Shown here one piece after another: positions 1 to 11,515 of a stretch of 64,000 nt of DNA (positions within the stretch are counted from its first letter, which is position 1; each line of letters starts with the position of its first letter). The DNA comes from Scortum barcoo. Lineage: Eukaryota > Chordata > Actinopteri > Centrarchiformes > Terapontidae. The notes beneath the pieces are model-generated. The model searched no databases, was not told where the DNA came from, and worked only from the letters and a program-made list of their open reading frames with translations. Location: assembly GCA_023238725.1 (NCBI GenBank), contig CM041531.1, forward strand, positions 5,108,354 to 5,172,353, in the 5' to 3' direction. The translations under genes were made by a program, and so were the position numbers.

Positions 1-1786
1 CTCCCACCTCCGGAAGAGCTTCTCACAGATTCCGAGGGAGGCTGGGGACATTGAGTCCGAGTGGACCATGTTCTCTGCCTCCATTGTCGACGCAATGCAT
101 TGTTCGAAGTTGTGGACGCATAAGGTCTCTGGTGCCTGTCGTGGCGGCAACCCCGAACCCGGTGGTGGACACCGGAAGTAAGGGATGCCGTCAGGCTGAA
201 GAAGGAGTCCTATCGGGACCATGTTGGCCTATGGGACTCCTGACGCAGTTGACAGGTACCAAGCAGGCCAAGCAAGCCGCAGCCCGGACTGTCCTGGAGG
301 CAAAAACTTCGGGTCTGGGAGGAGTTTGGTGAAGGCCATGAAGGAGGACTATCGGTCGGCCTCGAAGAGATTCTGGCAAACCGTCCGGCGCCTCAGAAGG
401 GGGAAGCAGTACTCTGCCAACACTCTTTACAGTGCGGGTGGGGAGCTGTCGGACGGTGGAAGAAATACTTCGAGGATCTCCTCAATCCCACCGACTTGCC
501 TTCCAGTGAGGCAAGCGGAGGCTGGGGACTCTGAGGTGGACACTCCATCACCCAAGCCGAAGTCACTGAGGTAGTTCGTCCAAGCTCCTCGGTGGCAAGG
601 CGCCGGGGGTGGATGAGATCCGCCCTGAGTACCTCAAGTCTCTGGATGTTGTGGGTGCTGTCTTGGCTGACACGCCTCTGCAGCATTGCATGGAGGTTGG
701 GGACAGTGCCTCTGGAGTGGCAAACCGGGGTGGTGGTCCCTCTTTTTAAAAAGGGGGACCGGAGAGTGCGTTCCAACCACAGAGGGATCACACTTCTCAG
801 CCTCCCCTGGGAAGGTCTACGCCAGGGTACTGGAGAGGAGAATTCGGCCGATAGTCGACCCTCGGATTCAGGAGGAATAATGCGGTTTTTTCGTCCCTGG
901 TCGTGGAACACTGGACCAGGTCTATACTCTCCGCAGGGTGCTTGAGGGTTTATGGGAGTTTGCCCAACCAGTCCACATGTGCTTTGTGGATCTGGAGAAG
1001 GCATTCGACCGTGTCCCTGTGGTATTCTGTGGGGAGTGCTCTCATGATAGTATGGGGTCCGGGGGCCTTTGCTCGGTGAAGTTGTCTCTGTACGACCGGA
1101 GCAGGAGCTTGGTTCGCATTGCCGGCAGTAAGTCAGACCTGTTCCCAGTGCATGTTGGACTCCAGCAGGGCTGCCCTTTGTCACCGGTCCTGTTCATAAT
1201 CTTTATGGACAGGATTTCTAGGCGTAGCCAGGGGCCGGAGGGAGTCCTAGTTTGGGAACCACAAGATTTCATCTCTGCTTTTTGCAGATGATGTTGTCCT
1301 GTTGGCTTCATCAGCTTCAAGCCAGGACCTTCACTTCAGCATGTACTGGAGCGGTTTGCAGCCGATGAGTGTGAAGCGGCTGGGATGAGAATCAGCACCT
1401 CCAAATCCGAGGCCATGGTTCTCGACCGGAAAAGGGTGGCATGCCCTCTCCGGGTGGGTGGAGAGGTCCTGCCTCAAGTGGAGGAGTTCAAGTATCTCGG
1501 GGTCTTGTTCACGAGTGAGGGAAAGATGGAGCGTGAGATTGACAGGCGGATTGGTGCAGCATCTGCAGTTATGCGGTCGGTGTACCGGACCATTGTCGCA
1601 TGGTGAAGAAGGAGCTGAGTCGAAAGGCGAAGCTCTCGATTTACCGGTCAATCTCGTTCCCACCCTCACCTATGGTCATGAACTTTGGGTAATGACCTGA
1701 AAGGACAAGATCGCGGATACAAGCGGCCGAAATGAGTTTCCTCCGCTTGAGGGTGGCTGGGCGCCCCCTTAGAGATAGGATGGATA
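1..1786 (+). mobile_element. Rex3 (RTE-clade) non-LTR retrotransposon, degenerate copy 1
   Basis: This is the linker and reverse-transcriptase part of a Rex3 LINE read on the plus strand. The copy enters from the left edge after the endonuclease domain. Visible landmarks are the segment at about 712-735 that matches the classical Rex3 PCR primer site, FVDLEKAFDRVP (about 975-1015), GLQQGCPLSPVLF (about 1150-1195), the catalytic FADDVVLL (about 1277-1305) and KSEAMVLDRKR (about 1405-1435). The frame shifts several times, so no intact protein remains. At about 1771-1786 the copy jumps from the RT/C-terminal junction straight to a GATGGAT-like tail. The ~330 bp that copy 2 has at this place are missing. 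Rex3 assignment is confident; the exact 3' boundary is less so. Confidence 0.9.
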
Positions 1787-2731
1787 TCAAATCACACGTG
1801 TTGGACTAAAAACTGATCATTATCTCATTTATTACATGAACCTCTTCTGACTTTTTGGTACCTTAGCAGGTAAATGTCATTAATATTAGAGGTCCACATT
1901 AGTTCAAATGTGTTTTAAACAAACAGCCACATGTCATATGTACTTGAAAAGAGTTTTTGGTGGTAGTAGTCACGTCTGTCCTTACTGAGTGTGAAGTGCT
2001 CCCTTCCTAACACAACGACACTGTAAGAAATGACTTTATAAACTCAGCTGAAACTGAGATGAAGCTTCAGCAGTTTGTGTTAGCCAAATCAAGTGGGTGT
2101 CTAGCAAAACGTTACAGACTTTTGAAGAACAAATTCTCTCATTAAGTTGCTATTCCTTCACTGCACTTCAAGGAGACAATGTCAAACACTAAATACTTAC
2201 TTGATTTCTTTACCTTATGACACAATTACAACAGTCTGTTTTCTTTTCCAGCTTAATTTTTCAAATCCTCAAACAGACTTTGCTTTGTTGCCTGCTTTGT
2301 TGTGACGTGTTAGACTGCTGTTTATTACTCTTAGCTCTGGTGTAATACACACCACATCAGCTGTGTGGGTTGACTCTGTACCAGCCACATCAGCTTCTGA
2401 TACCATGAAGATCATCACAGTTCCTTACTTCACCTTTTCTGTATTATTTTTTCTTTTCTGACCGTTGCATTCATGTATCATTTTTATCATCTCCACTGAC
2501 TGATGGACCACAATGTGAGTCTGTGGAAGCTGAAAAACTGTCCTTTCAAACACTTTAGTTCTCCACTTTTTGCTAATCTACCAGTTGTTCAACCATTTGG
2601 AAAGACAGAACATTTCTTCAAATCTGTGCTCAGACAATTCCTGAAATTTTATTAACCAAAAATTTGAAACATCAGTCAAATATTTAAATTGAATAAAAAA
2701 AAACTACATAATGTACAGTCAGTGAACTGAC
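1787..2731. other. AT-rich intergenic stretch
   Basis: There is no supported gene here. It is the downstream flank of the NLR remnant, AT-rich and with stops in all frames. I see no repeat boundary apart from the end of Rex3 on the left. Confidence 0.5.
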
Positions 2732-2910
2732 CTCAGAGTCTGCAGTCTACAGTGTGGATTCTCCAGTCCAGCAGACAAGCAGCTTCACTCCTGAATCCTG
2801 CAGGCTTGTTGTAACTCAGCTCCAGCTCTCTCAGATGGGAGGGGTTGGACTTCAGAGCTGAGGCCAGAGAAGCACAGCTGATCTCTGACAAACTGCAGAG
2901 TCCCTCAAAT
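2732..2910 (-). pseudogene. NLR leucine-rich-repeat exon
   Basis: The minus strand reads LCSLSEISCASLASALKSNP followed by LRELELSYNK, the standard fish NLR LRR repeat. An acceptor CAG lies just before 2910 and a GT donor just after 2732. Extra single bases (a C in the AAGC/CTGCAGG context and a T in CTGCTT/GTCTGC) shift the frame in the second half. The exon is 179 bp, against the ~174 bp usual for such repeats. Confidence 0.8.
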
Positions 2911-2972
2911 CTGAATAAAGAATAAATGATGTAGATAAAAATCCATTTATTATCCAATCAGATGTCTTAAGA

Positions 2973-3043
2973 TGACTTCAGAGCTGAGGCCACAACTTCA
3001 CAGTGAGTCTCTGAGAGTCCACAGCCAGAAAGTCTGTCATAAT
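2973..3043 (-). pseudogene. Truncated NLR LRR exon
   Basis: The minus strand reads RLSGCGLSETHCEVVASALK and then stops matching the family at the ALKS position. This is the front half of an LRR exon immediately upstream of the 2732-2910 exon. The sequence beyond it is not LRR-like, so it is a truncated repeat. Confidence 0.65.
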
Positions 3044-3904
3044 AGATAAATTAAAAGATATGTTATCATGAAAGACAAAACTTTGTATTTACTTCTGCAT
3101 TTGATGTCAAAACAGTTTAACATTCCTTTGCTTTTCACATCAGTGGTTCATCTAATCTTATCTCACTGTGTTCAAAATGAAAAAAGTGAGTTTCATCACT
3201 CTCTCATACTTGCAAACTTTTAACCCTGTAAAGCCTGAACCATGAAATAATTGCCAGAATTTTTTTAATTAATTAATCTAATTTTTTAAAACTGGAATGT
3301 TTATTGAACCTTCTGAGAAATTAAAAATAAATAAATAAATATCAATTTGCACATATGATTTTTAATTTGTAGAATTTTTGCTACATTTGACTTTTTTTTT
3401 TTTTTGGGTTATTTGGTATTTCACACTGATGATGTAGAGGTCTCAAAAACTCATGTGTCAAATATGACGCACATGGAGTTAAAGGGTTAATCTTTATTTC
3501 GAGATAGGAGAGATGTTATCAGTGTTTCAGCATTACATCACATCCTTGACCTTTATTGTGTTGAGGATCTCTTAAAAAGTCTAGAAGTTCTTTTATATTT
3601 ATCAGACCTCTTATTGGTGGAAACTGCATTTCCTGCCTGCTGCTCTTCTTTACATCAACAAGAGAGAGAAAACACCTGCAGGTTTCTCTCTGTGAGTATG
3701 TAACACATCTTCCCTCTTTAAAATGAAAAACTGAATTCATGAGCTTGGTTCAGTACATTCAGGGGTTTTGCAGCAAGCTGTCTTTGTCTCGTATGAGCAG
3801 GACTTTACGCTGGCTAATGTTATTTATTAGCACATCTATCTAAAGTTTGCTGGTATTAACTTATTGTAATAGCATTCAACATCATCCCATAACTGCCACA
3901 GCCA
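3044..3904. other. No gene seen
   Basis: AT-rich sequence inside the gap between the NACHT and LRR exons of the NLR remnant. It contains poly-A/T runs around 3312-3340 and 3390-3408. I can support nothing else in it. Confidence 0.4.
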
Positions 3905-4280
3905 AATTTATATCCATCCATCCATCATGTATACCACTTATCCTCACACTGGCTCGCGTGGGTGCTGGAGCCTGTCCTAGCTGGCATTGGGCGAGAAGCA
4001 GGGTACACCCAGACCTTGTCACCAGTCAATCACAAGGCTGACATATAGAGACAGACATTCCACTCACATTCAGACCGACGAGCAATTTTAGAGTCACTAA
4101 TTAACCAAACCTGCATGTCTTTGGATTGTGGGAGGAAGCCAGATTACCTGAAGAAACCCACACAGGCACAGAGAGAACATGCAGACTCCTCACAGAAGGG
4201 CCCCAGCCAGCCGGTGGGTTCGAACTAAGAAGCCTCTTGCTGTGAACTGAACTGACGGTGCTCGCCACTGCACCTACCCC
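3905..4280 (-). repeat. 3' end of an RTE/Expander-like LINE
   Basis: The stretch begins with an ATCC microsatellite (about 3913-3925) and carries a widespread vertebrate/fish repeat signature: GAGCCTGTCCTAGCTGGCAT, GCAGGGTACACCC, GACATATAGAGACAGAC, CCTGCATGTCTTTGG and GAGAACATGCAGACTCC. A LINE 3' tail with a simple-repeat end at the low coordinate suggests minus orientation. The family name comes from memory of the motif and was not searched. It lies within the NLR intron. Confidence 0.65.
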
Positions 4281-4424
4281 AAAAGCTATATACTCGATTT
4301 AAATACTACTATGAGTACTACTACTACTTCTACCTGAACATACTCAATTTACTCCTGGAAATTGTATAAATGGTCATATTTTTGTTCATTTATTCTGTAC
4401 ACTTGACATTTATTTCATGGCTGT

Positions 4425-4605
4425 TTGTCCTAGGAGAGGGAGCCCTCCTCAGTTGCTCCTTCCGATGGTTTGCTTGTTTTTTTCCTGTAAAAGGATTTAA
4501 TTGGGGGAAGTTTGTCTTCATCCAAATCAAGGGTCTAAAGACAGAGGGTTTGTCGTATGCTGACAGTAAAGACACCTTGCAGAACTTTCTCAGGTAATAA
4601 TAACT
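4425..4605. repeat. Dispersed teleost repeat (GAGAGGGA...CCTCCTC type)
   Basis: The segment contains TAGGAGAGGGAGCCCTCCTC, GTAAAAGGATTTAATTGGGG, ATCAAGGGTCTAAAGACAGA and a GTCGTATGCTG motif. I recognise this as a repeat found near many fish genes, but I cannot name its family with certainty. Open frames across it are not coding. Confidence 0.45.
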
Positions 4606-5537
4606 GATAACTGTAAGATACTGCTATATGTTGTAATTTAAACTGTTGTGATAAAACTAGAAAATCACAACCTTTAAAGTCTTTCATTTGTTTTATCAGG
4701 GTTGCATGTTGCCTCCACCACCCAAAGGAAGACAAATAGAAGAACAATCTGTAAAATGTGACAAATATTAGAAATAAATAGAATAACTGTGTTCATTAAA
4801 GTTGGGCAAGGCAACACTGGAGAAACCAGCAACAGTAAACTAGATTTTGAAACCAGTCCCTCCCTTCAGGTCTCCCTACAAAGCCACTCCCCCAAAACAC
4901 ATGAACATACACTGCCTGACTACTGCTGGAGGACGAGTCCACGAGAGAGCGTTGGAGAGAGGAGCACAGCACATCGTTACCATCACTAATTATATCCACC
5001 TGGCTCATGTCTCATTCATCTTTAAAAACACCTAACATTAATTATAATGAACATAAACAACCATTGTGGCTGTTATTAGTTCTCACAGCGTCACTTTTCA
5101 GACACTTCACTTCCCTCAGTTCTCACCATCGTTGAAAAGTCGTACTGGTGTTGACTCTGGTTTGACCTCTTGCTTCATTCTGTGCTTTCTTTCTCTGCCA
5201 TTCTTGTACAACTAGTTTTACTTGCTTGTAAAAGAGTTTTTATTTAAATTTACTTTACAAATTTACTTTTTTGTGACATGGAATTTAATTAGTAGTATAG
5301 TTATTTAAAAATAACTTTTATAACATTAATTATAACATAACATGCTTCTAAAATCAATAGAATACCTTAGCTCTAATTTTATAGGTATACAAGATCCTCT
5401 GACGATACAACAGGCAGATAATATAATTTAATAATAACCAAGTGAAACACAATTTAAATATTTATATAATGTGTATATTTGAAGAACTAAACTACTGATC
5501 AACATTGATTTATATTGTTAATCACATCTGGACTTAC
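4606..5537. other. No gene seen (NLR intron)
   Basis: Intronic sequence between the NACHT exon and the LRR exons of the NLR remnant. It is very AT-rich from 5210 to 5510. The short frames across 4789-5035 have no recognisable family. Confidence 0.4.
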
Positions 5538-7359
5538 ACAGCCTTTCTGCAGTTCCTCACAGCTGGAATCAGTCTCCGTCGTCCCTCCTCTGATGTGTTG
5601 TACTTCTTCAGGTCCAACTCATCCAGAACCTCCTCTGACATCTGCAGCATGTAGGCCAGAGCTGAGCAGTGGATCTCAGAGAGTTTCTTCTCTGATCTGT
5701 TCTCTGACTTCAGGAACTCTTGGATCTCCTGATGGTACTGAGTGGTCGTTCATCTCCATCAGACAGTGGAAGATGTTGATGCTTCTCTCTGGAGAGATCT
5801 CATCACTGTTCATCTCCTTCAGGTTGTTGATGGCTCTCTGGATGATTTCTGGACTGTTGTCTGTCTGACCCAGCAGGCCTCCTAAGAGTCTCTGGTTGGT
5901 CTCCAGAGAGAGGCCATGAAGGAAGCGAACAAACAGGTCAAGGTGACCATTTTTACTTTCAAGGGATTTCTCCATGGCTCTCCTCAGGAAGACATCCAGA
6001 GATGAGTCATCACTGTATTTCCAGTATCTCCAGTCTTCATTCAGGAAGTCCTTCAGTACCTTTGTGTTCTTGTTGATGTAACAGTGGAACAAGTAGATTG
6101 CAGCCAGAAACTCCTGAATGCTCAGATGAACAAAGCAGTAGACTGTTTTCTGGAAGATCACACACTCTCTTCTTGAAGATCTCTGTACAAACTCCTGAGT
6201 ACACCGAGGCCTCTGTGACATCAAGTCCACACTGCTCCAGGTCTTCTTGGTAGAACATGATATTTCCTTTCTCCAGCTGTTCAAATGCCAGCCTCCCCAG
6301 CTTCAGAAGAACTTCCCTGTCAGCCTCCATCAGCTCCTGTGGACTCGTCTCATGTCCCTCATCATACTTCTGCTTCTTCCTCTTTGTCTGAACCAGCAGG
6401 AAGTGTGAGTACAGGTCAGTCAGGGTCTTGGGCAGCTCTCCTCTCTGGTCTGTAGTCAACATGTGGTCCAGAACTGTAGCAGTGATCCAGCAGAAGACTG
6501 GGATTTGACACATGATGTGGAGAGTCCTGGATGTCTTGATGTGTGAGATGATTCTGCTGGACAGATCTTCATCACTGACTCTCCTCCTGAAGTACTCCTC
6601 CTTCTGGGCGTCAGTGAAGCCTCGTACTTCTGTTAACCTGTCAACCTGTCCACATATTCAGGAGGGATCTGATTGGCTGCTGCAGGTCGGGAAGTTATCC
6701 AGACGAGAGCCGAGGGAAGCAGATTCCCCTTGATGAGGTTTGTTAACAGCACATGTTGACTGATGACTTCTGTGTGACATCAGACAAAACCTCACTGTTG
6801 TAGAAATCCAATGAAAGTCTGCTTTCATCCAGGCCGTCAAAGATGAACAAAAGTTTACAGACAGCGAGCTGCTCTGCTGTGACCTTCTGTAATGTTGGAT
6901 GGAAAACATGGAGCAGCATGAGAAGACTGTACTGCTCATCTTTGATCAAGTTCAGCTCCCTGAATGAAAACAGGATCAGCAGACTGACATCTTGGTTTTC
7001 CAAACCCTCTGCCCAGTCCAGAGTGAACTTCTGCACTGAGAAGGTTTTTCCAACACCAGCGACGCCGTTCGTCAGAACCACTCTGATGTGTTTCTGTTGG
7101 TCAGGTAAGGCTTTAAAGATGTCGTGGCACTTGATTGGAGTTTCATGGAGGGTCTTCATCTTGGAGGTTTTCTCAAGCTGCCTCACCTCATGTTGTATAT
7201 TAACCTCTTCACTCTGTCCCTCTGTGATGTAGAGCTCAGTGTAGATCCTGTTGAGGAGGGTTCCACTTCCTGCTTCATCAGTTCCTTCAGTCACACGTTC
7301 ACATCTCCTCCTCACACTGATCTTATATTCATCTAAAACCTCCTGAAGACCACCATCTG
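5538..7359 (-). pseudogene. NLR FISNA-NACHT exon
   Basis: The acceptor CTTTCAG lies at 7360-7366 and a GTAAGTCC donor just below 5538. Reading down the minus strand, a FISNA segment (HRRCERVTEGTDEAG-like) is followed by the Walker A motif GVAGVGKT near 7050-7075 and the Walker B motif LLFIFDGLDE near 6826-6856. Then come NACHT helical parts with VFCWITATVLDHML and SIQEFLAAIYLFHCY, ending in LSEIHCSALAYMLQ and VLDELDLKKYN. The frame changes near 6760 (2 extra bases), 6645 (an 8-bp duplication of GACAGGTT), 6170-6185 (two changes) and 5745 (1 extra C). Without these it would be a full-size NACHT exon. Confidence 0.88.
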
Positions 7360-7439
7360 CTGAAAGAGAAGAAAAATGTGAAGCTAAAGAGAGATTTTTT
7401 TTCATTGCAAATAAACATGATAAATAAATTAACATATAA

Positions 7440-8280
7440 AGAAATAAAGCTCATGAACCTGAAAAGAAAACAGTAATATTCAATCAAGGAGTGAAAAATA
7501 ATGCCAATGTGATTTTTAAATTTATTGTTGATAACTTTTTATTATTGAAGGGAAGAGAAAGTTATTTGGTGAAATATCAGAAATGTGTTGGTGTTTGATT
7601 GACAGCAGAGGCGACAGGCTGAACCTCAGCAGCTCTTCATCTAAATCTTCATCTTTAAACACTGAGCTTTCTCTCTGCTCATCAGCACAGACAGTGTTGA
7701 TCCAGTCAGTTTAGCTACAGACGTGGCTTTGGTTTGAGTTAAGAGACCATCTCAGGTTGGTCTCTATTGACATGTTACCAATCAGAGGTTTGGTTTGACA
7801 CAACACAGTGCAGAAAAACAACAAGAGACAAAGTTAACATGTTGTTAACTGCAGCGTACAAACTGAGGACAGATAGTGTTTTGTTGGCAGAGGTGGTGAA
7901 GTGAGACCATGTTTAACATCTGGAATAACCAGTGTTGATATCAGCAGGAAGGTTTTTAAAGCTGTTAAATGTGCTCCAGCTGATGAGCTCTTTAATTATC
8001 TACTGAAGCCTGCTAACTGATGTTAGCAGTGCACTTTTCCTCAGTGGATGTTTGTTTGGTCGCTTGTTCAACAAGTCGCTCTGCAGGATGAGACGTCTGT
8101 TTGTAAGTTAGAGAAGAAGGAGAAGTTAATGTGAGCTGTTGTTCACAGTCTGAGGCTCATGTTGTGTCTAAGGCTTTAAATTAAAGATATTTAAATGAAT
8201 GTTCGTGCTTTAAACAACAAATGTGTTCAAACAACAGGTCGTGTTTTCAGACATGATGACAGCAGCAGACAGATGTTCAG
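7440..8280. other. NLR intron, nothing else seen
   Basis: Intron between the RING and NACHT exons. No repeat or second gene could be supported. Confidence 0.4.
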
Positions 8281-8286
8281 TCTTAC

Positions 8287-8523
8287 TTTGTACACTGCTG
8301 GTCTGACTGGCTGTCTGCAGTCCAGCTCTTGTTCTGGATCTTTCTCCACACTGGGGACAGGAGGAGTCTCCTGATGAAGCAGACTGGTCCCAGTATGAGG
8401 CTGATGCACTGTCTGCAGAACCAGTGTCCACAGCTGGTAGAGACTGGATCCTTCAGGACGTCCTGACACGAAGCACAGCAGGACGGCTGCTCCTCCACAG
8501 AAACATGACTCCTCTTCCTCTCT
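8287..8523 (-). pseudogene. NLR N-terminal RING/zinc-finger exon
   Basis: The minus strand reads EEQPSCCASCQDVLKDPVST then CGHWFCRQC, a RING-type Cys/His pattern. After an extra G near 8400 the pattern continues in another frame as SYWDQSASSGDSSCPQCGER. The acceptor TTCACAG and donor GTAAGACT are present. RING exons of this kind occur at the N-terminus of many fish NLR-C genes. Confidence 0.8.
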
Positions 8524-8850
8524 CTGTGAAGACATTTCTTTATCACTAAAATGATTTGTTGGTTGTTGTTGAAAATATCAGATTTGTCCGACACTGTCTG
8601 GAAGCTCAGATGGTCACAGAGAAAAGTCAAAGTGTTTTTACTTTTCTTGTCTGAATTCAGGATTCAGTCTGTAATAAAAATCATTGTTTCTTTTATTTCA
8701 ACTCTTCTGCTTTCATTAACACTAATTTACTGTTTTTCCTGTCTGTCAGTCTTATTAAACATTTAGTGATCTGTTTGTAGTTTGTTATTAAGACAAACTC
8801 ACAGTAAAAGTCTCCATTAAAGAGAGCTGATTAAGTTCCTTTACTGTTTT

Positions 8851-8916
8851 AAGGTCCACTTACTAATGATTCAAAGCTTTCAGCTGGAAGCTCTCAATCA
8901 TTAGTAAGTGGACCTT
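8851..8916. repeat. Long perfect inverted repeat (hairpin)
   Basis: A 21-bp arm at 8851-8871 (AAGGTCCACTTACTAATGAT plus T) is exactly reverse-complementary to 8896-8916. The 24-nt centre contains a further AGCTT/AAGCT pair around CAGCTG. The whole forms a ~66-nt hairpin in an intron of the NLR gene. It may be a small MITE or an RNA hairpin; function unknown. Confidence 0.9.
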
Positions 8917-9401
8917 TGAATTTTCACAATATTAGACAAAAGTAGAGAGAAGAACAAACTCAAAGTTTCAACACACAGAATCAAGATGAGCAAAGCTTTT
9001 CTACAAACGCTTTTTCACCTCCTGTTGCAGAATTATGATATGAACTGATTCAAGATGCATCTGTTAGATCAGAACAGCTGATCTGAGAAGAGCCAAACAA
9101 CAACATGTTTCTGAGGACAAATATGAGAAAATGAACTTCACATTTGAAGAACTTTCTTTCAGATTCTGAATAATTTCAAAGAATTACAATGATTTCTACA
9201 TGAGGACAAAAATATATGAAGTTTTTCTTGAAGTTTAAATTCTGAAATGGAGGTTCTCTGGTGTTTTTCCACAGAAATAAAATAAGATCCATTTTAGTTT
9301 GAAACAGTATCTGAACTAATAGTTCTGCATCATGAATATAAATCTTTTAGCAGAACATTTTATCTCCATCAGGTCAGTTTACAGTAAAAACAGTCTCTTA
9401 C

Positions 9402-9532
9402 TTTGTGTCTGATGGTCCAGGTTCATTACTGAAGTCTGGAGGAAACTCTTTGGACCGATCACTCTTCATAGACAGACAGCTGGATCCTGCAGACTCTGAT
9501 CTGTCCTCCTCTTCCTCCACACAAACACTCAT
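9402..9532 (-). pseudogene. NLR first coding exon (acidic leader)
   Basis: Starts MSVCVEEEEDRSESAGSS and continues with LSMKSDRSKEFPPDF, the conserved leader of fish NLR-C proteins. It ends at a GTAAGAG donor. The probable noncoding exon upstream ends at 9945 before GTGAGTAT. This exon has no frame damage. Confidence 0.8.
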
Positions 9533-9663
9533 CTTCTGATCTGAGGTCAGTCTGAGAGGTAAAACAGAGACACTGGCTGTGAGCTCAGAACATTCAAGAA
9601 AAACAAGTTTGATTAAGAGTCAGAGATGAGACAGAGAGAACAGGAAGTAACACACAATCTTTA

Positions 9664-9664
<1 letters not shown>

Positions 9665-9726
<62 letters not shown>
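9665..9726. repeat. (CA)n microsatellite
   Basis: About 31 uninterrupted CA units in the intron before the NLR first coding exon. Confidence 0.98.
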
Positions 9727-9730
<4 letters not shown>

Positions 9731-10109
9731 ACATTATAATAAAGCAGCTCTCCACCTGCTCAGCTTGTTTTCTTGAGTTATTGCAGGTTTCATGTGAATT
9801 ATTCAGCCAATCACCACTTTGTGTCCACAGATGAATCAAAGTGTTGAGTTCAGTCTAACATTTCTCTCCTCGACAGTCCTCAGGAAGAAAACTGACTCAG
9901 AGACTCTGACAGTGAAATAATAAACATGTTGGATTAATACTCACCCTGCTTCGATCTTCAGTTTTCTCCTTCTGCTCTGTCGACTCAAAATGGAGTCTGA
10001 ACTGACTGAACACTTTCACTTTTAGCTTCCCTTCCTGTTTTCATGTAACTGAATCACATGGTCAGTGACGCTCCTCCCCTTTCCATTTACAGGAAATCAG
10101 CTGAGTTTA

Positions 10110-10110
<1 letters not shown>

Positions 10111-10141
<31 letters not shown>
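10111..10141. repeat. (TG)n microsatellite
   Basis: About 15 TG units just upstream of the NLR remnant. Confidence 0.97.
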
Positions 10142-10145
<4 letters not shown>

Positions 10146-10562
10146 GTCAAGGTCACACAGATCACACACACAGCCTGATGTGGCAGCTTGGACACCAGAC
10201 ACTATATAATATTACCATTACAGAAATAAGCACTCCATCATCTGAAAAATGTATATTTATGGAAATTTATGGAAATGTTTGTCAAGTAACAACACTTTAA
10301 TAGGTACTGCTGAACTGCTGCTCTCTACATTTGGACCAGTTCAGCCACCTCTTCCTGATATTTCCACCATGACCGGTGTAGTTCCCGTTCCCTGTTCTCT
10401 GCTGCCTTTTAATGAAGCAACACAATCTGTCACAGAACACACAGAGGCTTCATTTTACAACTGGACAACCTGCCAGTGTAAAAACATGAGCACTTCTCTT
10501 TGTTTTGTGAGGGAGGAGGTGATTGTTCATATAAAAACTGCTGATTTTCTCTGTGTAAGAAG

Positions 10563-10737
10563 TCAAGTTTCTGGCTGCAGTCTACATGTTCCACTGTTAC
10601 ACCAACAAGAACACAAAGGTACTGGAGGACTTCCTGAATGAAGATCAGGGATACTTGAGATACAGTAATGGCTCATCTCTGCATCACTTCCTAAATGTCG
10701 ACCCGAGATACAGTAGTGATTCATCTCTGGAATAAAT
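10563..10737 (+). pseudogene. NLR NACHT-domain fragment, opposite strand
   Basis: The plus strand reads KFLAAVYMFHCYTNKNTKVL then EDFLNEDQGYLRYSNGSSLH and ends after DPRYSSDSSLE at a stop. This matches the C-terminal NACHT part of the neighbouring NLR (SIQEFLAAIYLFHCY) but in the opposite orientation. It is about 57 codons long, with no NLR sequence on either side. It is a dead fragment, useful as a sign of local NLR rearrangement. Confidence 0.85.
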
Positions 10738-10962
10738 AACTCTCCACCCAGAAAGCACGACATGAGGACCTGGATAAAGGAGAGACGAGAGGACGGGAAG
10801 CGCCCGACGGAGTTTACATACTGGGGTCAAACCAGCCGCCTCTGTGTTTCAAGTGCGCATTTACTCTGAAGTTTATGGTGAAAGCAACCGCCACCAATGA
10901 TTACTTCCGGATTTCAAAATAAAGCATCTCTCTTTCTCTCTCTGTCTGTCTTGTCTTGCAGT

Positions 10963-11515
10963 CCCTTTCAGATAGCTAATAACACGCAATTTTGTCTAAC
11001 GTTATAGTGATATGAAATTAAAAAAAAAACTTAAATAAAACAAATGTATTCCATAAGTAGCTAACACATGCTACTGGACTCAGTACTTCATATATTACTT
11101 GCACAAATATTATCAACTACTTTTACTGTGTACTTTTCCAGTAATTCACTGTCAAAGTCCCTTACAGATAGCAATAAGAGCCATTTTCGGATAACTTTAA
11201 GGTGCAATAAAATCAATTTCTTCCATGAAGTAGTTCACAAAACTTGTACTGCTGGACTAAGTTCTTCCTATACTACTTACACAAATAATATGAAACACTT
11301 TAACTGTGTACTTTTTCAGTAAATCAATGCCAAAGTGCCTTATGGACAGCAATAAGAACCATTTTCGGCTAACTTTAAGGTGGAATAAAATTATTGTCCT
11401 CCATAAGTAGTCCACAAAACCTGTACTGTTGGACTTAGTACTTCATCACCTACTTGCACAAATAATATGAGGTACTTTTACTGTGTACTTTTGGGGTAAT
11501 TCACTGTCAAAGTCA
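10963..11515. repeat. Three-copy ~180-190-bp tandem repeat
   Basis: Units begin near 10963, 11154 and 11332 with (A)AAGTCCCTTACAGATAGC-like starts. Each contains AGAGCCATTTTCGG-like and GTACTTTT...GTAATTCACTG-like segments. Copies have diverged by scattered substitutions. The array is followed directly by the GTAGGTACTA-rich repeat at 11516-11628. Confidence 0.85.

Larger units (their letters stand above)
2732..9532 (-). pseudogene. Fish NLR (RING-FISNA-NACHT-LRR, NLRC3-like), frame-disrupted
   Basis: This is a fish-specific NOD-like receptor of the large NLR-C type, an intracellular innate immune sensor. In transcription order it has an acidic leader exon (9402-9532), a RING-type exon (8287-8523), a large FISNA-NACHT exon (5538-7359) and LRR material (2973-3043, 2732-2910). 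A noncoding first exon probably ends at 9945. Splice sites are mostly canonical. The NACHT exon needs at least five frame changes to read through, the RING exon one and the LRR exon at least two. There is no C-terminal B30.2 exon, which many family members have. It is either a truncated pseudogene or a receptor damaged by insertion-type sequence errors. These families expand in fish, so it is probably one of many paralogues. Confidence 0.85.

Noticed and set aside
393..1184. A 263-codon minus-strand frame and other long frames over 1-1700
   Set aside because: They are antisense shadows of the Rex3 reverse transcriptase on the plus strand; no recognisable protein.
9594..9839. Frames made of alternating Cys-Val or Thr-His
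   Set aside because: They are translations of CA/GT microsatellites (the same applies at 18429, 21631, 25075 and 48309).
9990..10040. Interferon-response element upstream of the NLR (AAAAGTGAAAGTG on the minus strand)
   Set aside because: Only one good GAAA half is present; too weak to call an ISRE from sequence alone.
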